Assembly (NCBI RefSeq): GCF_030695035.1 | Contig: NZ_JAUYTT010000008.1 | Coordinates: 682,001-746,000 of the forward strand | Length of the DNA stretch: 64,000 nucleotides | DNA from: Frigidibacter sp. | GTDB lineage: Bacteria; Pseudomonadota; Alphaproteobacteria; Rhodobacterales; Rhodobacteraceae | Direction of reading: 5' to 3' | Shown here: one piece after another, positions 53,639 through 63,343 of the stretch | Position numbering within the stretch: position 1 is the first letter of the stretch | How the letters are laid out: each line of letters begins with the position of its first letter | The notes under the pieces: model-generated | What the model was told of the DNA's origin: nothing | Database searches by the model: none | Seen by the model: the letters and a program-made list of their open reading frames with translations, nothing else | Program-made: the position numbers and the translations under genes

Positions 53639-54997
53639 TTACTCAACTGCGCTGGCTGACAGGTTGATGATCGACGGCGTGATCTGGTTGATGACGCGGC
53701 TCCATTTGGTGATCGGCTGTTCCGAGACAAAGACCACGTCATTCGGGCGAAGCTCGAACCTTGTGGCCAGCAGCAGGTTCGCGGCATTGCGCGCATCCAG
53801 CTGCCAGGCCGTGACCGATCCGAACTCGCGCGGATCAGGCGAGCCGCGCAGGACGTAGATGTGCCGGGCATTGGCCTTTTCGTTCGACATGCCGCCGCTC
53901 TCTCCATAGATCGCATCGGCCAGCACCGCCTTGCGGTCGAAGGGCAGCGGGTAGCGGCCCTGCCGGGTCAACTCGCCCGTCATGTAGACATAGTCGCGGT
54001 CGACCGAGTCGAGTTCCAGCTTGGTCTGGAAGTTCTCGCGCGCCTCTGCCATGTCGGCGCGGCGTAGCGACACTTCAGCCTGCAATTCGCTGATCGCAAC
54101 TTCGCGGGCGCGGGTGCGGAAGGTCGCCAGCTGGATCTGCTCCGAGAAATAGGACTCAGCCTTGGCCAGATCATATTCGGTATCGACGAAGACGCTGTCG
54201 CCATCGGCCAGACGGACCTTCTGCAGGTCGGGCTGGGTGTAGAACTCTGCCAGCGGGATCTGGTAGATGGTGCCGTCTCGGTAGATGCGGATCGTGGCGT
54301 AATCCTGGTCAACGACGGTGATGCCCCCGGCAGCGACCAGCGCCTGATCGAGCCGCAGCGGCGTCAGCGAGATCGGCGCGACGGTCGGGGTATTGACCGC
54401 ACCGCCGATCGAGACGCGCTTGGAGTTGAACTCGGCGATCTCGAGGCTGAAGGTCGGGTCGATCTGCGCTTCGACCAGACGGCGGAACACGACCGCCTCG
54501 GCCTCTTCCAGGGTCAGCCCGGCCACTGGCACCCGGCCGACATCTGGCACCGCGATGGCGCCGTCGTCCTGTACGGTATAGCCCTGACGGCTGTTCTGCG
54601 CGGCGAGCAGCCCCGAAAGCTCCTCGATGGTATTGCCGGCCTGCGGGGTCGCCAGCAGCACCACATCGCCGACGCCGATGGTATAGGGCCCATCCTGCAC
54701 CGGCGGCGGCACCCGGGTTTCGAGCACGTCGGGCCGGCCTTCGGGCAGGAACGCGGTATCCGGGATCTCACCGGCGCCGCGCAGCGACCCGCCTGCCCCG
54801 GCCGTTGCCGAGAACACGCCCGGCAGCGATTTCGGGGCAAAGGTCGAACGATTCGCCGCCAGCAGGGTTTCGGCAGTGATCGGAACCACCTGCACCTTGC
54901 TGTCGCGGCTGACGCCTTCCTTCACCGAAGGGGTCTGATAGACGACACCGCAACCGGCCAGCAGGGCCACCACGCTGAGAGTAGTCAGGAAACGCAC
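53639..54997 (-). CDS. Wza/GfcE-like polysaccharide export outer-membrane lipoprotein
   Basis: A 452-residue lipoprotein (lipobox VALLAGC near residue 16). Poly_export domain (DGPYTIGVGDVVLLATPQAG, QDDGAIAVPDVGRVPVAGLT) and SLBB-type domains (VSIGGAVNTPTVAPISL; YVYMTGELTRQGRYPLPFD). Such proteins form the outer-membrane pore for capsule or exopolysaccharide. It is third in a minus-strand operon after the yjbH- and yjbF-like genes (70-base gap) and ends in a strong terminator. Confidence 0.9.
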   Translation of the reverse strand: MRFLTTLSVVALLAGCGVVYQTPSVKEGVSRDSKVQVVPITAETLLAANRSTFAPKSLPGVFSATAGAGGSLRGAGEIPDTAFLPEGRPDVLETRVPPPVQDGPYTIGVGDVVLLATPQAGNTIEELSGLLAAQNSRQGYTVQDDGAIAVPDVGRVPVAGLTLEEAEAVVFRRLVEAQIDPTFSLEIAEFNSKRVSIGGAVNTPTVAPISLTPLRLDQALVAAGGITVVDQDYATIRIYRDGTIYQIPLAEFYTQPDLQKVRLADGDSVFVDTEYDLAKAESYFSEQIQLATFRTRAREVAISELQAEVSLRRADMAEARENFQTKLELDSVDRDYVYMTGELTRQGRYPLPFDRKAVLADAIYGESGGMSNEKANARHIYVLRGSPDPREFGSVTAWQLDARNAANLLLATRFELRPNDVVFVSEQPITKWSRVINQITPSIINLSASAVE

Positions 54998-55067
54998 GGG
55001 AAATCCTCCGCTATTGGGATCGCAATGCCGGCCCCGGGGCCGAAGGAGAAAGAAAGGGATTGCGGGA

Positions 55068-55715
55068 TCATCGGATCACCCCGCGCATCGAGATTGCGCC
55101 CACTTCGGGGCCGACCCATTGCACCGACTGCACCACTGTGCCGCCCGAGACCCAGTAGAAGTTCTCGAAGTCATTACCGGGGTTGGTGCAGGTCTCGGCG
55201 ATCACGGTGGCGCGGAACTGCACACCGTCGAAAGCCAGATCCTGGCTGCCGCGCGGGCTGATCTCGCAGACATAGCTGTCGATCTCGATCCCGTTCTGAC
55301 CATCAAGATAGCGGTGCACCCGCACCGCAAGCCCCGGCCGGCCGGCCAGCACAAGCGCCTGGCTTTCGGCGACATCGGCGCTCATCAGGTCACCGGCCAG
55401 CGCACGGGTGCCGGTCATCAGCCCGCCGCGGGTGGACATCGTGACATTGTCCTGGGTGCGCCAGACGCGGTCGCCGTCCCGTTCGGACACCAGCACGAAG
55501 GTGGTCAGGGCGTCCCGCTCCAGCACATTCGCGATCATCAGCGGCGCGCCGGCCTCGACCCGGGCGGCAAAATCGGCGGCAACCACCGGCAATGTCTTGG
55601 CCTTGGTCGTTGTGCCGCCGCTTGCAATCTCCGAAAGGTCCGCCACCCGGTCACATCCGGCGATCAGCAGCATCGGCACCAGCAAGGTCCAGCCCAGGCG
55701 TGAAGCGCGGATCAT
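55068..55715 (-). CDS. YjbF/GfcB-family lipoprotein
   Basis: A 215-residue lipoprotein (LLVPMLLIAGC, Cys about residue 20) of the YjbF/GfcB family, all-beta, from group 4 capsule and yjb exopolysaccharide operons. It starts with ATG 55715, overlapping the yjbH stop by 4 bases. Its partner YjbG/GfcC is not encoded here. Exact role unknown; thought to act in the periplasm in polymer export or modification. Confidence 0.82.
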   Translation of the reverse strand: MIRASRLGWTLLVPMLLIAGCDRVADLSEIASGGTTTKAKTLPVVAADFAARVEAGAPLMIANVLERDALTTFVLVSERDGDRVWRTQDNVTMSTRGGLMTGTRALAGDLMSADVAESQALVLAGRPGLAVRVHRYLDGQNGIEIDSYVCEISPRGSQDLAFDGVQFRATVIAETCTNPGNDFENFYWVSGGTVVQSVQWVGPEVGAISMRGVIR

Positions 55716-57880
55716 CGCCAGAACCTCCCCCAGTTGTCCTGCAATTCGGGGCCGTGATAGTCGCGCGTCAGCCCGTAAAGCCGGTTGCGCACATTCAGCC
55801 TTGCGCCGCCGTCGCGGGTAACCGGCCGGATCGTCGTGGCAAAGCCGCGCTGCGAGGGTTCGCCAGCCAGCCAGCTGAGCGGGATCGAGATGCGGATGCC
55901 CTTGTCGAACGAGCCTTCGCCGAAATCGTCGAAGGACACATCGGTCAGCGTGAAGAATGCGCCGACCGTGAAGCCGTTGCCGAACTCGCGGTCGAGCCCG
56001 AAGGTCGCGCCCCAATCGCCGGCGAGGTAGCGGCCCGCGTCAAGCTGGCCCAGATAGCCGCCGCCGAAGTCGTAATAGGCCGACGCGTGGCCCGTCACGA
56101 CATCGTAGTCCTGAAACCCGAAGCCGCTGTCGAACTCGCGCTGGACGGCGTAGTTCAGCTCGGCCCCAAGCGCGAGGCGACTGGCGACCGGCTTCCACAG
56201 CACCTCGCCCGACACGCCGCCATACATCCGCTCCAGATAGCCCGCCGTCACCCGGCCATAAAGGTCCGGGCCGGGCCGGAAGAAGTATTCGCCGGTCAGA
56301 TGGGTGATCTCGGCTTCCTCGGTCTTGTCATACAGCGTCACGTCCGAGCGCACATGCTGGATGACCGAGTTCGAGACCCGGGTGGATTCATCAAGATTGC
56401 CGACGACCTTCTGGCGAACCGAGCCCGACACGATCATCCCCGGCGCAAGGTCGAGCCCGAAGGACAGCTGCGCACCGAAATCGGCGCGCAGGGGCGCGTC
56501 GGGGTCGAAGAATGCCTGCTGCGAATAGGGAGCAATCTGCCATTCGAAGGCCGGGTATTGCCGCATCGGCGCGCCGGCCGGGTCGAAACGCGACCCGGCC
56601 GCATCGGCGATGTCGGCGCGGGCAAAGGATTGCCAGGATCCGTCGGGGGCCAGTTCCAGCTCTTCCAGATCGGCGCGGCGCAGGGTGATGGCCGAGGCTG
56701 GGATGCCCCGCACCACGGGCACGATGCGGAAGGTGCCCACGGCAGCCGGAAGCGTCGCCGTCAGCACCCGCGCGGTGCGGCCCACTGCCTGTGGCGCCGC
56801 ATCATAGCTGCCATTGCGGACGCGGACCGTTGCGGTGCTGCCGGTGATCGACAGCGATTCCAGCTCGATCCCCTGCGGCTTCAGCGCCGCAGCAACCCGC
56901 GCGCTGAGCGTCTCGCCCGGCACATCGCCCCACGAGGCCGCGGCGCGCTGATCGGCCAGCGCAACCGGCACCACCGGCGGCGGCGCCGGCTCGCGCCCCG
57001 AAGTGAAGCGGGCCTTCGCCGGATCGAAGGCGAGGGTCGCCATCATGCCGAATTCCGAGCCGTGCAGCGCGAAGCCGGTCAGATCGACGCCATTGCGCAT
57101 CCGGTAGGTCGCGGCAAAGTTGAAGGGCGTGCGGCGGTCAAACCCGGCAAAATCCGTCTCACGTTCATAGGCGTCAGAGGAGTATTCCGCCTTAAAGGAC
57201 AGCCGGTCCGACGGGCGCCACTCCACACCGCCGAACAGCGCGGCCGGCCCGCGGAAGAAGGAATCGAACGCCACCTGCCCGGTATCGCTGATATCGCTGA
57301 AGCTGTCAGGACGGTCGTTGAACCCGTCCGCGATGACGCCAAGCGGGTTGTCAAAGCTGCCATAGCTGCCAAGCCGGCCCCAGCCGATGCCGCCCGTCAC
57401 CACCAGATCCGGGCGCAGATGCTTGGAGGCCGCAACGAACTCCGAAGCGAACACCCCGGTCCCGCCGAAGTCGCGCAACCCGACGACGACGCCCGGCACG
57501 AAATTACCTTCGCGGCTGATCTGATAGCTGACGTCGAAGCTGCGGTCATAAAGCTCTTGATCGTCACCCGGTCCGTAATAGTTGTCGATGACCGAATAGC
57601 GGAAGGTGCCCGACAGCCGCGGCGCAATCTGGAAGGTCAGCGCAGTGCGCAGCACGCCACTATAGGTGTTCGTGGTCAGCGCAAACTCGCCATCGGCCGG
57701 CATTTCGCCGGTGGGCATGTCGATCAGGCCGGTCGAGCCATACAGCGAATAGGTCGGCCTGTCCTGCGCTGCGGCGGCAGTCGCGGCAAGAACTGCCAGA
57801 GTTGACAGGGCCCAAAAACCTGCCCGGCGTCGGGCCGGCGCCACACGGACCAAGGCCATTGGTGCTGAAATCCCGTTCAT
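55712..57880 (-). CDS. YjbH/GfcD-family outer-membrane exopolysaccharide protein
   Basis: About 722 residues from ATG 57880 (signal LSTLAVLAATAAAAQ). Two YjbH beta-barrel-type domains: an N-terminal one beginning YGSTGLIDMPTGEMPADGEF and a C-terminal one (VTAGYLERMYGGVSGEVLWK, PVASRLALGAELNY, GNGFTVGAFFTLTD). Such proteins are thought to form outer-membrane channels or modify secreted polymer. An upstream ATG at 57991 would add 37 residues before the signal and is unlikely. First gene of yjbH-yjbF-wza. Confidence 0.88.
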   Translation of the reverse strand: MNGISAPMALVRVAPARRRAGFWALSTLAVLAATAAAAQDRPTYSLYGSTGLIDMPTGEMPADGEFALTTNTYSGVLRTALTFQIAPRLSGTFRYSVIDNYYGPGDDQELYDRSFDVSYQISREGNFVPGVVVGLRDFGGTGVFASEFVAASKHLRPDLVVTGGIGWGRLGSYGSFDNPLGVIADGFNDRPDSFSDISDTGQVAFDSFFRGPAALFGGVEWRPSDRLSFKAEYSSDAYERETDFAGFDRRTPFNFAATYRMRNGVDLTGFALHGSEFGMMATLAFDPAKARFTSGREPAPPPVVPVALADQRAAASWGDVPGETLSARVAAALKPQGIELESLSITGSTATVRVRNGSYDAAPQAVGRTARVLTATLPAAVGTFRIVPVVRGIPASAITLRRADLEELELAPDGSWQSFARADIADAAGSRFDPAGAPMRQYPAFEWQIAPYSQQAFFDPDAPLRADFGAQLSFGLDLAPGMIVSGSVRQKVVGNLDESTRVSNSVIQHVRSDVTLYDKTEEAEITHLTGEYFFRPGPDLYGRVTAGYLERMYGGVSGEVLWKPVASRLALGAELNYAVQREFDSGFGFQDYDVVTGHASAYYDFGGGYLGQLDAGRYLAGDWGATFGLDREFGNGFTVGAFFTLTDVSFDDFGEGSFDKGIRISIPLSWLAGEPSQRGFATTIRPVTRDGGARLNVRNRLYGLTRDYHGPELQDNWGRFWR

Positions 57881-58085
57881 CGTCCCCGGCTGCTTTGGTC
57901 CGTTCAACACTCTGTTAAATACTGTGTCGCAGTGCAGCAAGCCTGAATATCCGGGGTTGGCAGGTTTCTTCCGAAGGTGTCCTATCGGCATCCATCAGCC
58001 CCTGTGCCGTGATCGTGACGAAGCGGACGCTGGCCAGCCTGTCTATTCTATTGGCAAAGCGCGCAGGATTTTCTATTCGGAGGCC
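57881..58085. promoter_or_regulatory. Divergent region between yjbH and the phosphoesterase gene
   Basis: On the minus strand TTGCTG, 16 bases, TTAACA near 57935-57910 is a weak promoter for yjbH. On the plus strand TTGGCA and two TCTATTC motifs precede the phosphoesterase start. No strong operator seen. Confidence 0.3.
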
Positions 58086-58889
58086 ATGACGTTGTTTTCG
58101 AGTATGATCCGCATGTGGCGCGGCCCTACCCCGCGCCCCGAACCTGAGCAGGCCCAAGACCTGCCCGAGGCACAACTTGCGGCCCTGTCGCCCGATCAGC
58201 CGCTCTGCGTGATCGGCGACATCCACGGCTGCGCCAGCTTGCTGGACATCCTCTCGCGCAAGATCGCGGAGGAGGTCGATGACGACACACGCATCATCGG
58301 CGTCGGCGACTATGTGGACCGCGGCGATGCCAGCGCAGACGTGCTGCGGATGTTGATGGCCGAGGCCACGCCGACCGGCAGCCGCCTGACCTGCCTTGCT
58401 GGCAACCACGAAGACATGTTGCTTGGATTTCTGGACGACCCGCAACAGACCGGCCCGCGCTGGCTGCGATATGGCGGGCTGCAGACCCTTGCAAGCTTCG
58501 GTCTGCGCGGAATCAGCGAGACGATGAGCGGCACGGACCTGGAACGCGCACGGGACGGCCTGCGCGAGGCAATGGGGCCAGAGCTTGAACACTGGCTGCG
58601 CGGGCTGCCGCTCTATGTGCAAAGCGGCAATGTCGCGGTGGTTCATGCCGGCGCCAATCCCGACCTTCCGATCCTTCAGCAAGATCGCAAATCGCTGCTC
58701 TGGGGCCATGCCGAATTTTTCAGGCGCCCTCGCTCTGACGGCCTCTGGGTTGCGCATGGGCATACCGTGGTGCCCGAAATCCGCCAGCAGGGCGGGCGCA
58801 TCTCGGTGGACACCGGCGCCTATGCGACCGGCCGGCTGAGTGCAGCGATTCTTTACCCGGATGGGGGCACCCGGCACCTTTCGACCTGA
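58086..58889 (+). CDS. Calcineurin-like serine/threonine phosphatase
   Basis: A 267-residue metallophosphoesterase of the PPP type. Metal-binding motifs in order: GDIHGCASLLD, GVGDYVDRGDAS, LAGNHEDMLLG, VVHAGANPDLP and VAHGHTVVPEI, i.e. the full GDxHG-GDxVDRG-GNHE set. It would remove phosphate from proteins or small molecules. ATG 58086 is preceded by GGAGG. It is between the exopolysaccharide export operon and the glycosyltransferase gene, and such phosphatases are frequent beside exopolysaccharide genes in Rhodobacterales; a regulatory role is inferred. Confidence 0.88.
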   Translation: MTLFSSMIRMWRGPTPRPEPEQAQDLPEAQLAALSPDQPLCVIGDIHGCASLLDILSRKIAEEVDDDTRIIGVGDYVDRGDASADVLRMLMAEATPTGSRLTCLAGNHEDMLLGFLDDPQQTGPRWLRYGGLQTLASFGLRGISETMSGTDLERARDGLREAMGPELEHWLRGLPLYVQSGNVAVVHAGANPDLPILQQDRKSLLWGHAEFFRRPRSDGLWVAHGHTVVPEIRQQGGRISVDTGAYATGRLSAAILYPDGGTRHLST

Positions 58890-59295
58890 CCGCGCGGCCA
58901 AACCGAAGCAGGTGAGGCGGCGGATGTCTGCGGTGGTCCGATGCCGTGGCCCGTGATTCTCATCATTTCATTTGCATACTGTGTACAAACTAGGCAAATG
59001 TCATCGTATAGATACAAAGCGTTTGCCCTAACGTCACTTTTTGGCGTCAAGAGCAGGGGCGACGGCAGGAACCCGCTGGCCTTCGCAACTGCAGCATTTT
59101 AAGACTTGCGAAACCATGCACGGCCCGGCGATGATAGAACAGGTTAGCGGTGCATGTCGTCGCATAGCGAGTAGCGAGCCAGCGCATCAGCCAGAAGGTT
59201 GCTCTGTCGCGTTTGATAATAACGGCAAAGCATCTGCTGTGCCGGAACCAGTTACAACTTCAAGCAATTCGACCCAACTTGAGCGGGAGACAGTG
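58890..59295. other. A/T-rich gene-free region upstream of the sugar transferase
   Basis: 406 bases. The stretch 58965-59040 is much richer in A/T than its surroundings and holds CATTTGC (58969-58975) and GCAAATG (58994-59000), a perfect 7-bp inverted repeat with an 18-base spacer, followed by another GTTTGCCC. These could be binding sites of an exopolysaccharide regulator. No gene is evident; the open frame from 59041 lacks family features before 59296. Confidence 0.45.
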
Positions 59296-59970
59296 ATGAA
59301 ACATGTGGTGATTTCAGATAGTTTCGACCACATCGACGCCGCCGGCTCGAGCGTAGGTCGTCGATACCTTGGGGCGCCGAAGCGTGTTGCCGATCTTCTG
59401 ATCGCCTTCCTGATTCTTCCTGTGGTTGCACCGGTGATCGGGGTGCTGTGGCTGCTGACCCGCCTTGATGGCGGCAAAGGCTTCTTCGGGCATACCCGGA
59501 TCGGCCGCGGTGGCACCCCCTTCAAGTGCTGGAAAATCCGCACGATGGTGCCGGATGCAGAAGCGAAACTGCAGCACTACCTGGCCGAGAACCCGGTGGC
59601 TGCGGCGCAGTGGGTCCGCGAATACAAGCTGGACAACGACCCGCGCATCACGCGGATCGGGAACTTCCTGCGCAAGACCAGCCTCGACGAGCTGCCCCAG
59701 ATCTGGAACGTGCTCACCGGCGAGATGAGCTTTGTCGGGCCGCGCCCGGTGATCGAGGCCGAGCTTGCCAAGTATCACGGGTCCGAATGGGCTTACCTGT
59801 CGATGCGTCCCGGGATCACCGGGCTGTGGCAGGTCTCGGGCCGCAACGATGTCAGCTATGACGAGCGGGTCCAGTTGGATGTGACCTACGCCAGAAACCT
59901 GTCGTTCGGCGCCGATCTGCGGATCATCGTCAAGACGGCATCGGCAGTCCTGAACCGCACCGGCCGCTGA
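59296..59970 (+). CDS. ExoY-like undecaprenyl-phosphate sugar-1-phosphate transferase
   Basis: A 224-residue initiating transferase for exopolysaccharide, adding the first sugar phosphate to the lipid carrier. A membrane helix (LLIAFLILPVVAPVIGVLWL) is followed by the bacterial sugar transferase domain: GHTRIGRGGTPFKCWKIRTM, DPRITRIGNFLRKTSLDELP, GEMSFVGPRPVI and RPGITGLWQVSGRND. The catalytic Asp-Glu and PRP motif are intact. ATG 59296 is my choice; GTG 59293 is adjacent. Stands alone between two non-coding regions. Confidence 0.92.
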   Translation: MKHVVISDSFDHIDAAGSSVGRRYLGAPKRVADLLIAFLILPVVAPVIGVLWLLTRLDGGKGFFGHTRIGRGGTPFKCWKIRTMVPDAEAKLQHYLAENPVAAAQWVREYKLDNDPRITRIGNFLRKTSLDELPQIWNVLTGEMSFVGPRPVIEAELAKYHGSEWAYLSMRPGITGLWQVSGRNDVSYDERVQLDVTYARNLSFGADLRIIVKTASAVLNRTGR

Positions 59971-59979
59971 GTTCAAGCA

Positions 59980-60014
59980 GCCCCGGACTGTCCGCTGATC
60001 GGACGGCCCGGGGC
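59980..60014 (+). terminator. Hairpin after the sugar transferase gene
   Basis: GCCCCGG-N4-TCCG-CTGAT-CGGA-N4-CCGGGGC, nearly continuous stem, 10 bases after the stop; no T-run. Confidence 0.6.
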
Positions 60015-60283
60015 GCATCCAGGCTAGAAAATTAGGGCCTGATCCAGCGCCCCGTTCACTTTCAAGAATTTCAAGAATTTGCGCGGCGTGTCGTCAAGAC
60101 GCCAAGCCTGCGCCAGAGATCCCCAGTTCCGCCATCCTTACATAACGAGACTGTCGGGGTAGCCGCTCTGGCGGCGCCCGAGGCGGCATGTCCGCCGGCA
60201 CCGGCGCAATGCCCGCCGCGCGCCCCCGCGGCGATCTGACGGTGACCTCCCCGCTCTCTCATCGAAGTTCGCACACACACAGC
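60015..60283. other. Gene-free stretch
   Basis: 269 bases between terminators, part of a 369-base gap between the sugar transferase and ugd. It has a tandem TTCAAGAAT (two copies near 60062-60079) and a GGCGT...ACGCC pair (60086 on), but no reading frame or promoter I can defend. Confidence 0.35.
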
Positions 60284-60285
60284 AA

Positions 60286-60313
60286 AACGCCCGGCCACTT
60301 GGGACCGGGCGTT
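60286..60313 (-). terminator. Terminator after ugd
   Basis: On the minus strand AACGCCCGG-N10-CCGGGCGTT followed by TTGC; perfect 9-bp stem, 26 bases after the ugd stop. Confidence 0.8.
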
Positions 60314-60339
60314 GCGCTATCGTACTGTCCGTGCCGGGA

Positions 60340-61506
60340 TCAGTCTGCGCCGAACAGGTCGCGCGTGTAGACCTTGTCCGCCACGTCGGCCAGTTCCGGC
60401 GCCGCCCGGTTGGCCACGATCACATCCGCCTCTGCCTTGAACGCCTCCAGATCGCGGATCACCCGCGAGTTGAAGAAGTCCTCGGCATCCAGCGCCGGTT
60501 CATAGACAATGACCTCGATGCCCTTTGCCTTGACCCGCTTCATGATCCCCTGGATCGAGCTTTGCCGGAAGTTGTCCGATCCCGCCTTCATCACCAGTCG
60601 GTAGATGCCCACCACCTTGGGTTTGCGCGCGACGATCTGGTCGGCGATGAAATCCTTGCGGGTGCGGTTCGCCTCGACAATGGCACCGATGATGACCTGC
60701 GGCACCTCGTCGTAATTGGCCAGCAGCTGCTTGGTGTCCTTGGGCAGGCAATAGCCGCCATAGCCGAAGGACGGGTTGTTGTAATGGCTGCCGATCCGCG
60801 GATCGAGGCTGACCCCGTCGATGATCTGCCGCGCATCCAGCCCGCGCGCGACAGAATAGGTGTCGAGCTCGTTGAAGAACGCGACCCGCATGGCGAGGAA
60901 GGTGTTGGCGAACAGCTTCACTGCCTCGGCCTCGGACGGGTCGGTGAACAGCACCGGCGCAGTCTTCTCGACCGCGCCCTCCAGCAGCAGCGCGGCAAAG
61001 CGCTCCGCCCGCTCCGACCGCTCACCCACCACGATCCGCGATGGATGAAGGTTGTCGTGCAAGGCCTTGCCTTCACGCAAAAATTCCGGGCTGAAGATGA
61101 GGTTCTTGGTGCCAAGCGCCAGCGCGGCCGACTGGGTATAGCCCACAGGGATGGTGGACTTGATCACCATCACCGCATCGGGCGCCACCTCCATCACCTT
61201 GCGGATCACCGCCTCGACAGAGCTGGTGTCAAAGCGGTTCGTCGCCACGTCATAGTTGGTCGGCGTCGAGATGATGACGAAATCCGCACCGCCATAGGCA
61301 TCGGCCGGGTCGGTGGTAGCGCGGAAATTCAGATCCCCCCGCGCCAGGAACGCCTCGCAATCGGCATCGACGATGGGGGAGCGGCCGGAGTTCACCAGCG
61401 CCACCTTCTCGGGCACCACATCCAGCGCCACGACCTCATTGTGCTGCGCCAGCAGCAGCCCGTTCGACAGGCCGACATAGCCCAGCCCCGCGACGGCAAT
61501 CTTCAT
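60340..61506 (-). CDS. ugd: UDP-glucose 6-dehydrogenase-type nucleotide-sugar dehydrogenase
   Basis: A 388-residue NAD-dependent dehydrogenase making UDP-glucuronate (or a related uronic acid) for exopolysaccharide. NAD-binding start [44 protein letters not shown], and the catalytic Cys in [18 protein letters not shown]. It resembles the short Ugd form of E. coli type. ATG 61506 starts it; the earlier open frame lacks the family. 43 bases downstream of manC, so one operon. Confidence 0.92.
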   Translation of the reverse strand: MKIAVAGLGYVGLSNGLLLAQHNEVVALDVVPEKVALVNSGRSPIVDADCEAFLARGDLNFRATTDPADAYGGADFVIISTPTNYDVATNRFDTSSVEAVIRKVMEVAPDAVMVIKSTIPVGYTQSAALALGTKNLIFSPEFLREGKALHDNLHPSRIVVGERSERAERFAALLLEGAVEKTAPVLFTDPSEAEAVKLFANTFLAMRVAFFNELDTYSVARGLDARQIIDGVSLDPRIGSHYNNPSFGYGGYCLPKDTKQLLANYDEVPQVIIGAIVEANRTRKDFIADQIVARKPKVVGIYRLVMKAGSDNFRQSSIQGIMKRVKAKGIEVIVYEPALDAEDFFNSRVIRDLEAFKAEADVIVANRAAPELADVADKVYTRDLFGAD

Positions 61507-61549
61507 GTTCCGACCTTTCGTATTGTGATGCGGCAGTTCAAGGCAGGCA

Positions 61550-62980
61550 TCAGCCCCTTGCCCCCTGCCCGCGTGCATAGACATCGTCATAGCGCACGAT
61601 GTCATCTTCGCCGAGATAAGTGCCGGTCTGGACCTCGATCAGCACCATCGGCACCTTTCCCGGATTCTCCAGCCGGTGCACGGCACCCAGCGGGATATAG
61701 ACCGACTGGTTTTCCGTCACCAGCGTAACAGTATCGTCAATCGTTACCTTCGCCGTTCCCTCAACAACGATCCAATGTTCGGATCGGTGGAAATGGCTTT
61801 GCAAGCTTAGCGCCGCGACCGGGTGCACCACGATCCGCTTCACCTGAAAGCGGTTTCCCAGTGACAGCGTCTCATACCAGCCCCAAGGGCGGTGCTCGCG
61901 CAAGAAGCTCTCGGCCTGTTTGGCGCCCTTCTTCTTCAGCGCCGTCACCGCCGCCTTCACGTCCTGCGCCCGGCTCATATCGGCGACCAGCACGGCGTCA
62001 GGGGTGGCGATGGCGAAGATGTTCTTGAGCCCGATGCCCACGACCTCGAGCCCCTCGGATTCCGACCGCAGCAGCGAATCCTCGCAGTCGATGGCCGTCA
62101 CCGGCCCGCTGCTGCCGACGCCGCCCGCCGCTTGCGCACCCTCGCGCCAGACCGCATCCCAACCGCCAAGGTCCGACCAGGCGCCGGTGAAGGGCACCAC
62201 CGCCAGGTTCTCGGCCTTCTCCATCACCGCATAGTCGAGCGAGATATCCTCGGCCCCGGCCCAGGCCGCCGGATCCAGCCGCAGGAAGCCCAGATCGGGC
62301 CGCGCCGCCACTACCGCCGCCTCGACCGGCGCCAGCAGCGCCGGGGCATGGGCGCGGAAGGCTGCGATCATATCCTTGGCCGCGAACAGGAAGATCCCGG
62401 CATTCCAAAGGTAATTCCCGGCCGCCACCATCTCGGCCGCGCGCGCCACATCCGGCTTTTCCACGAAGCGGGCCAGCGGCATCGCGGCGCCATCAGGCGT
62501 GCCCGCCAGCTCCAGATAGCCATAGCCGGTCTCGGCCCGGTCCGGGGTGATGCCAAAGGTCACCATCATCCCTTGCGCCACGGCGGCAAGCCCCGCCGTC
62601 ACCGCAGTGCGGAATAGCGCCGCATCCGGGATCACATGGTCCGAGGGCGCGACCAGCATCACCGCGTCCGGATCGGCCGCTGCCAGATACAGCGCGGCGG
62701 CGAGCACCGCCGGCGCCGTATTGCGGGCCTCGGGCTCGATCAGGATCGCGCCGGGTTCTATCCCCGCCGCAGCCAGCTGCTCGGTCACGATGAAGCGGAA
62801 GTCCGACCCGGTCACCACCACCGGCGCCGCAAACCCCGGCCCCGACAACCGCCGCGCCGAAGCTGCAAACAGCGTCTCCTCGCCGACCAGCTTCACGAAC
62901 TGCTTGGGATAGCTTTTGCGGGACAGCGGCCAAAGCCGCGTCCCCGAGCCACCACATAGCAGAACCGGCGTAATCGACAT
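61550..62980 (-). CDS. manC: Mannose-1-phosphate guanylyltransferase / mannose-6-phosphate isomerase
   Basis: A 476-residue two-domain enzyme making GDP-mannose. N-terminal nucleotidyltransferase with [31 protein letters not shown] and [11 protein letters not shown]-terminal cupin (PMI type II) with [29 protein letters not shown] and [14 protein letters not shown]. Length fits the family. It precedes ugd; together they supply GDP-mannose and UDP-glucuronate to the polymer built by the ExoY-like enzyme. Confidence 0.95.
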   Translation of the reverse strand: MSITPVLLCGGSGTRLWPLSRKSYPKQFVKLVGEETLFAASARRLSGPGFAAPVVVTGSDFRFIVTEQLAAAGIEPGAILIEPEARNTAPAVLAAALYLAAADPDAVMLVAPSDHVIPDAALFRTAVTAGLAAVAQGMMVTFGITPDRAETGYGYLELAGTPDGAAMPLARFVEKPDVARAAEMVAAGNYLWNAGIFLFAAKDMIAAFRAHAPALLAPVEAAVVAARPDLGFLRLDPAAWAGAEDISLDYAVMEKAENLAVVPFTGAWSDLGGWDAVWREGAQAAGGVGSSGPVTAIDCEDSLLRSESEGLEVVGIGLKNIFAIATPDAVLVADMSRAQDVKAAVTALKKKGAKQAESFLREHRPWGWYETLSLGNRFQVKRIVVHPVAALSLQSHFHRSEHWIVVEGTAKVTIDDTVTLVTENQSVYIPLGAVHRLENPGKVPMVLIEVQTGTYLGEDDIVRYDDVYARGQGARG

Positions 62981-63343
62981 GGTAATCTGTCTTCCGAAAT
63001 TCGCGCACCGAATATTTGCGCATCGGGCGCCAGTATGGCTGGCAGATTAAAGTTTCTGCACCTGCAAACAACCCATATCCTGCACCGGCGCAACGCAGGT
63101 GCCGAATTGTTGCAATCAGACCAGCCCGACCGTCAAGCTGATCCCGCTCGGCCGGAACTGACCATGCGGCGGATCATCTCGGCCCGGGTCGTTGCGGATG
63201 GCGTGCCTCGGCGCGGATATGCGCCGCACCGGTGCTGATCAAAGGATGCGGGGGGCATCGGGGCTGCGGCCGATACCCCCCATTTCGGGTCAACGCCTGG
63301 GGGGGCGAAGCCCCACCTCTTGCAACTGGCAAAAGGATTCCGG
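62981..63343. other. Gene-free stretch between manC and the Hint gene
   Basis: 363 bases. It contains hairpins GGGGGG-C-ATCGG-N8-CCGAT-A-CCCCCC (63250-63281) and GGGGC-GAA-GCCCC (63302-63314), which follow the Hint gene on the minus strand and may end it. The 67-codon open frame at 63035-63238 has no family features and is left out. The manC promoter should lie near 62990-63060. Confidence 0.45.

Noticed and set aside
59041-59295. Longer start for the ExoY-like transferase at 59041
   Set aside because: The added 85 residues have no family similarity and lie in an A/T-rich control region; ATG 59296 has GGGAGA upstream.
63035-63238. 67-codon plus-strand frame upstream of the Hint gene
   Set aside because: No ribosome site, no family resemblance, and Arg/Gln-rich composition as in other shadow frames.
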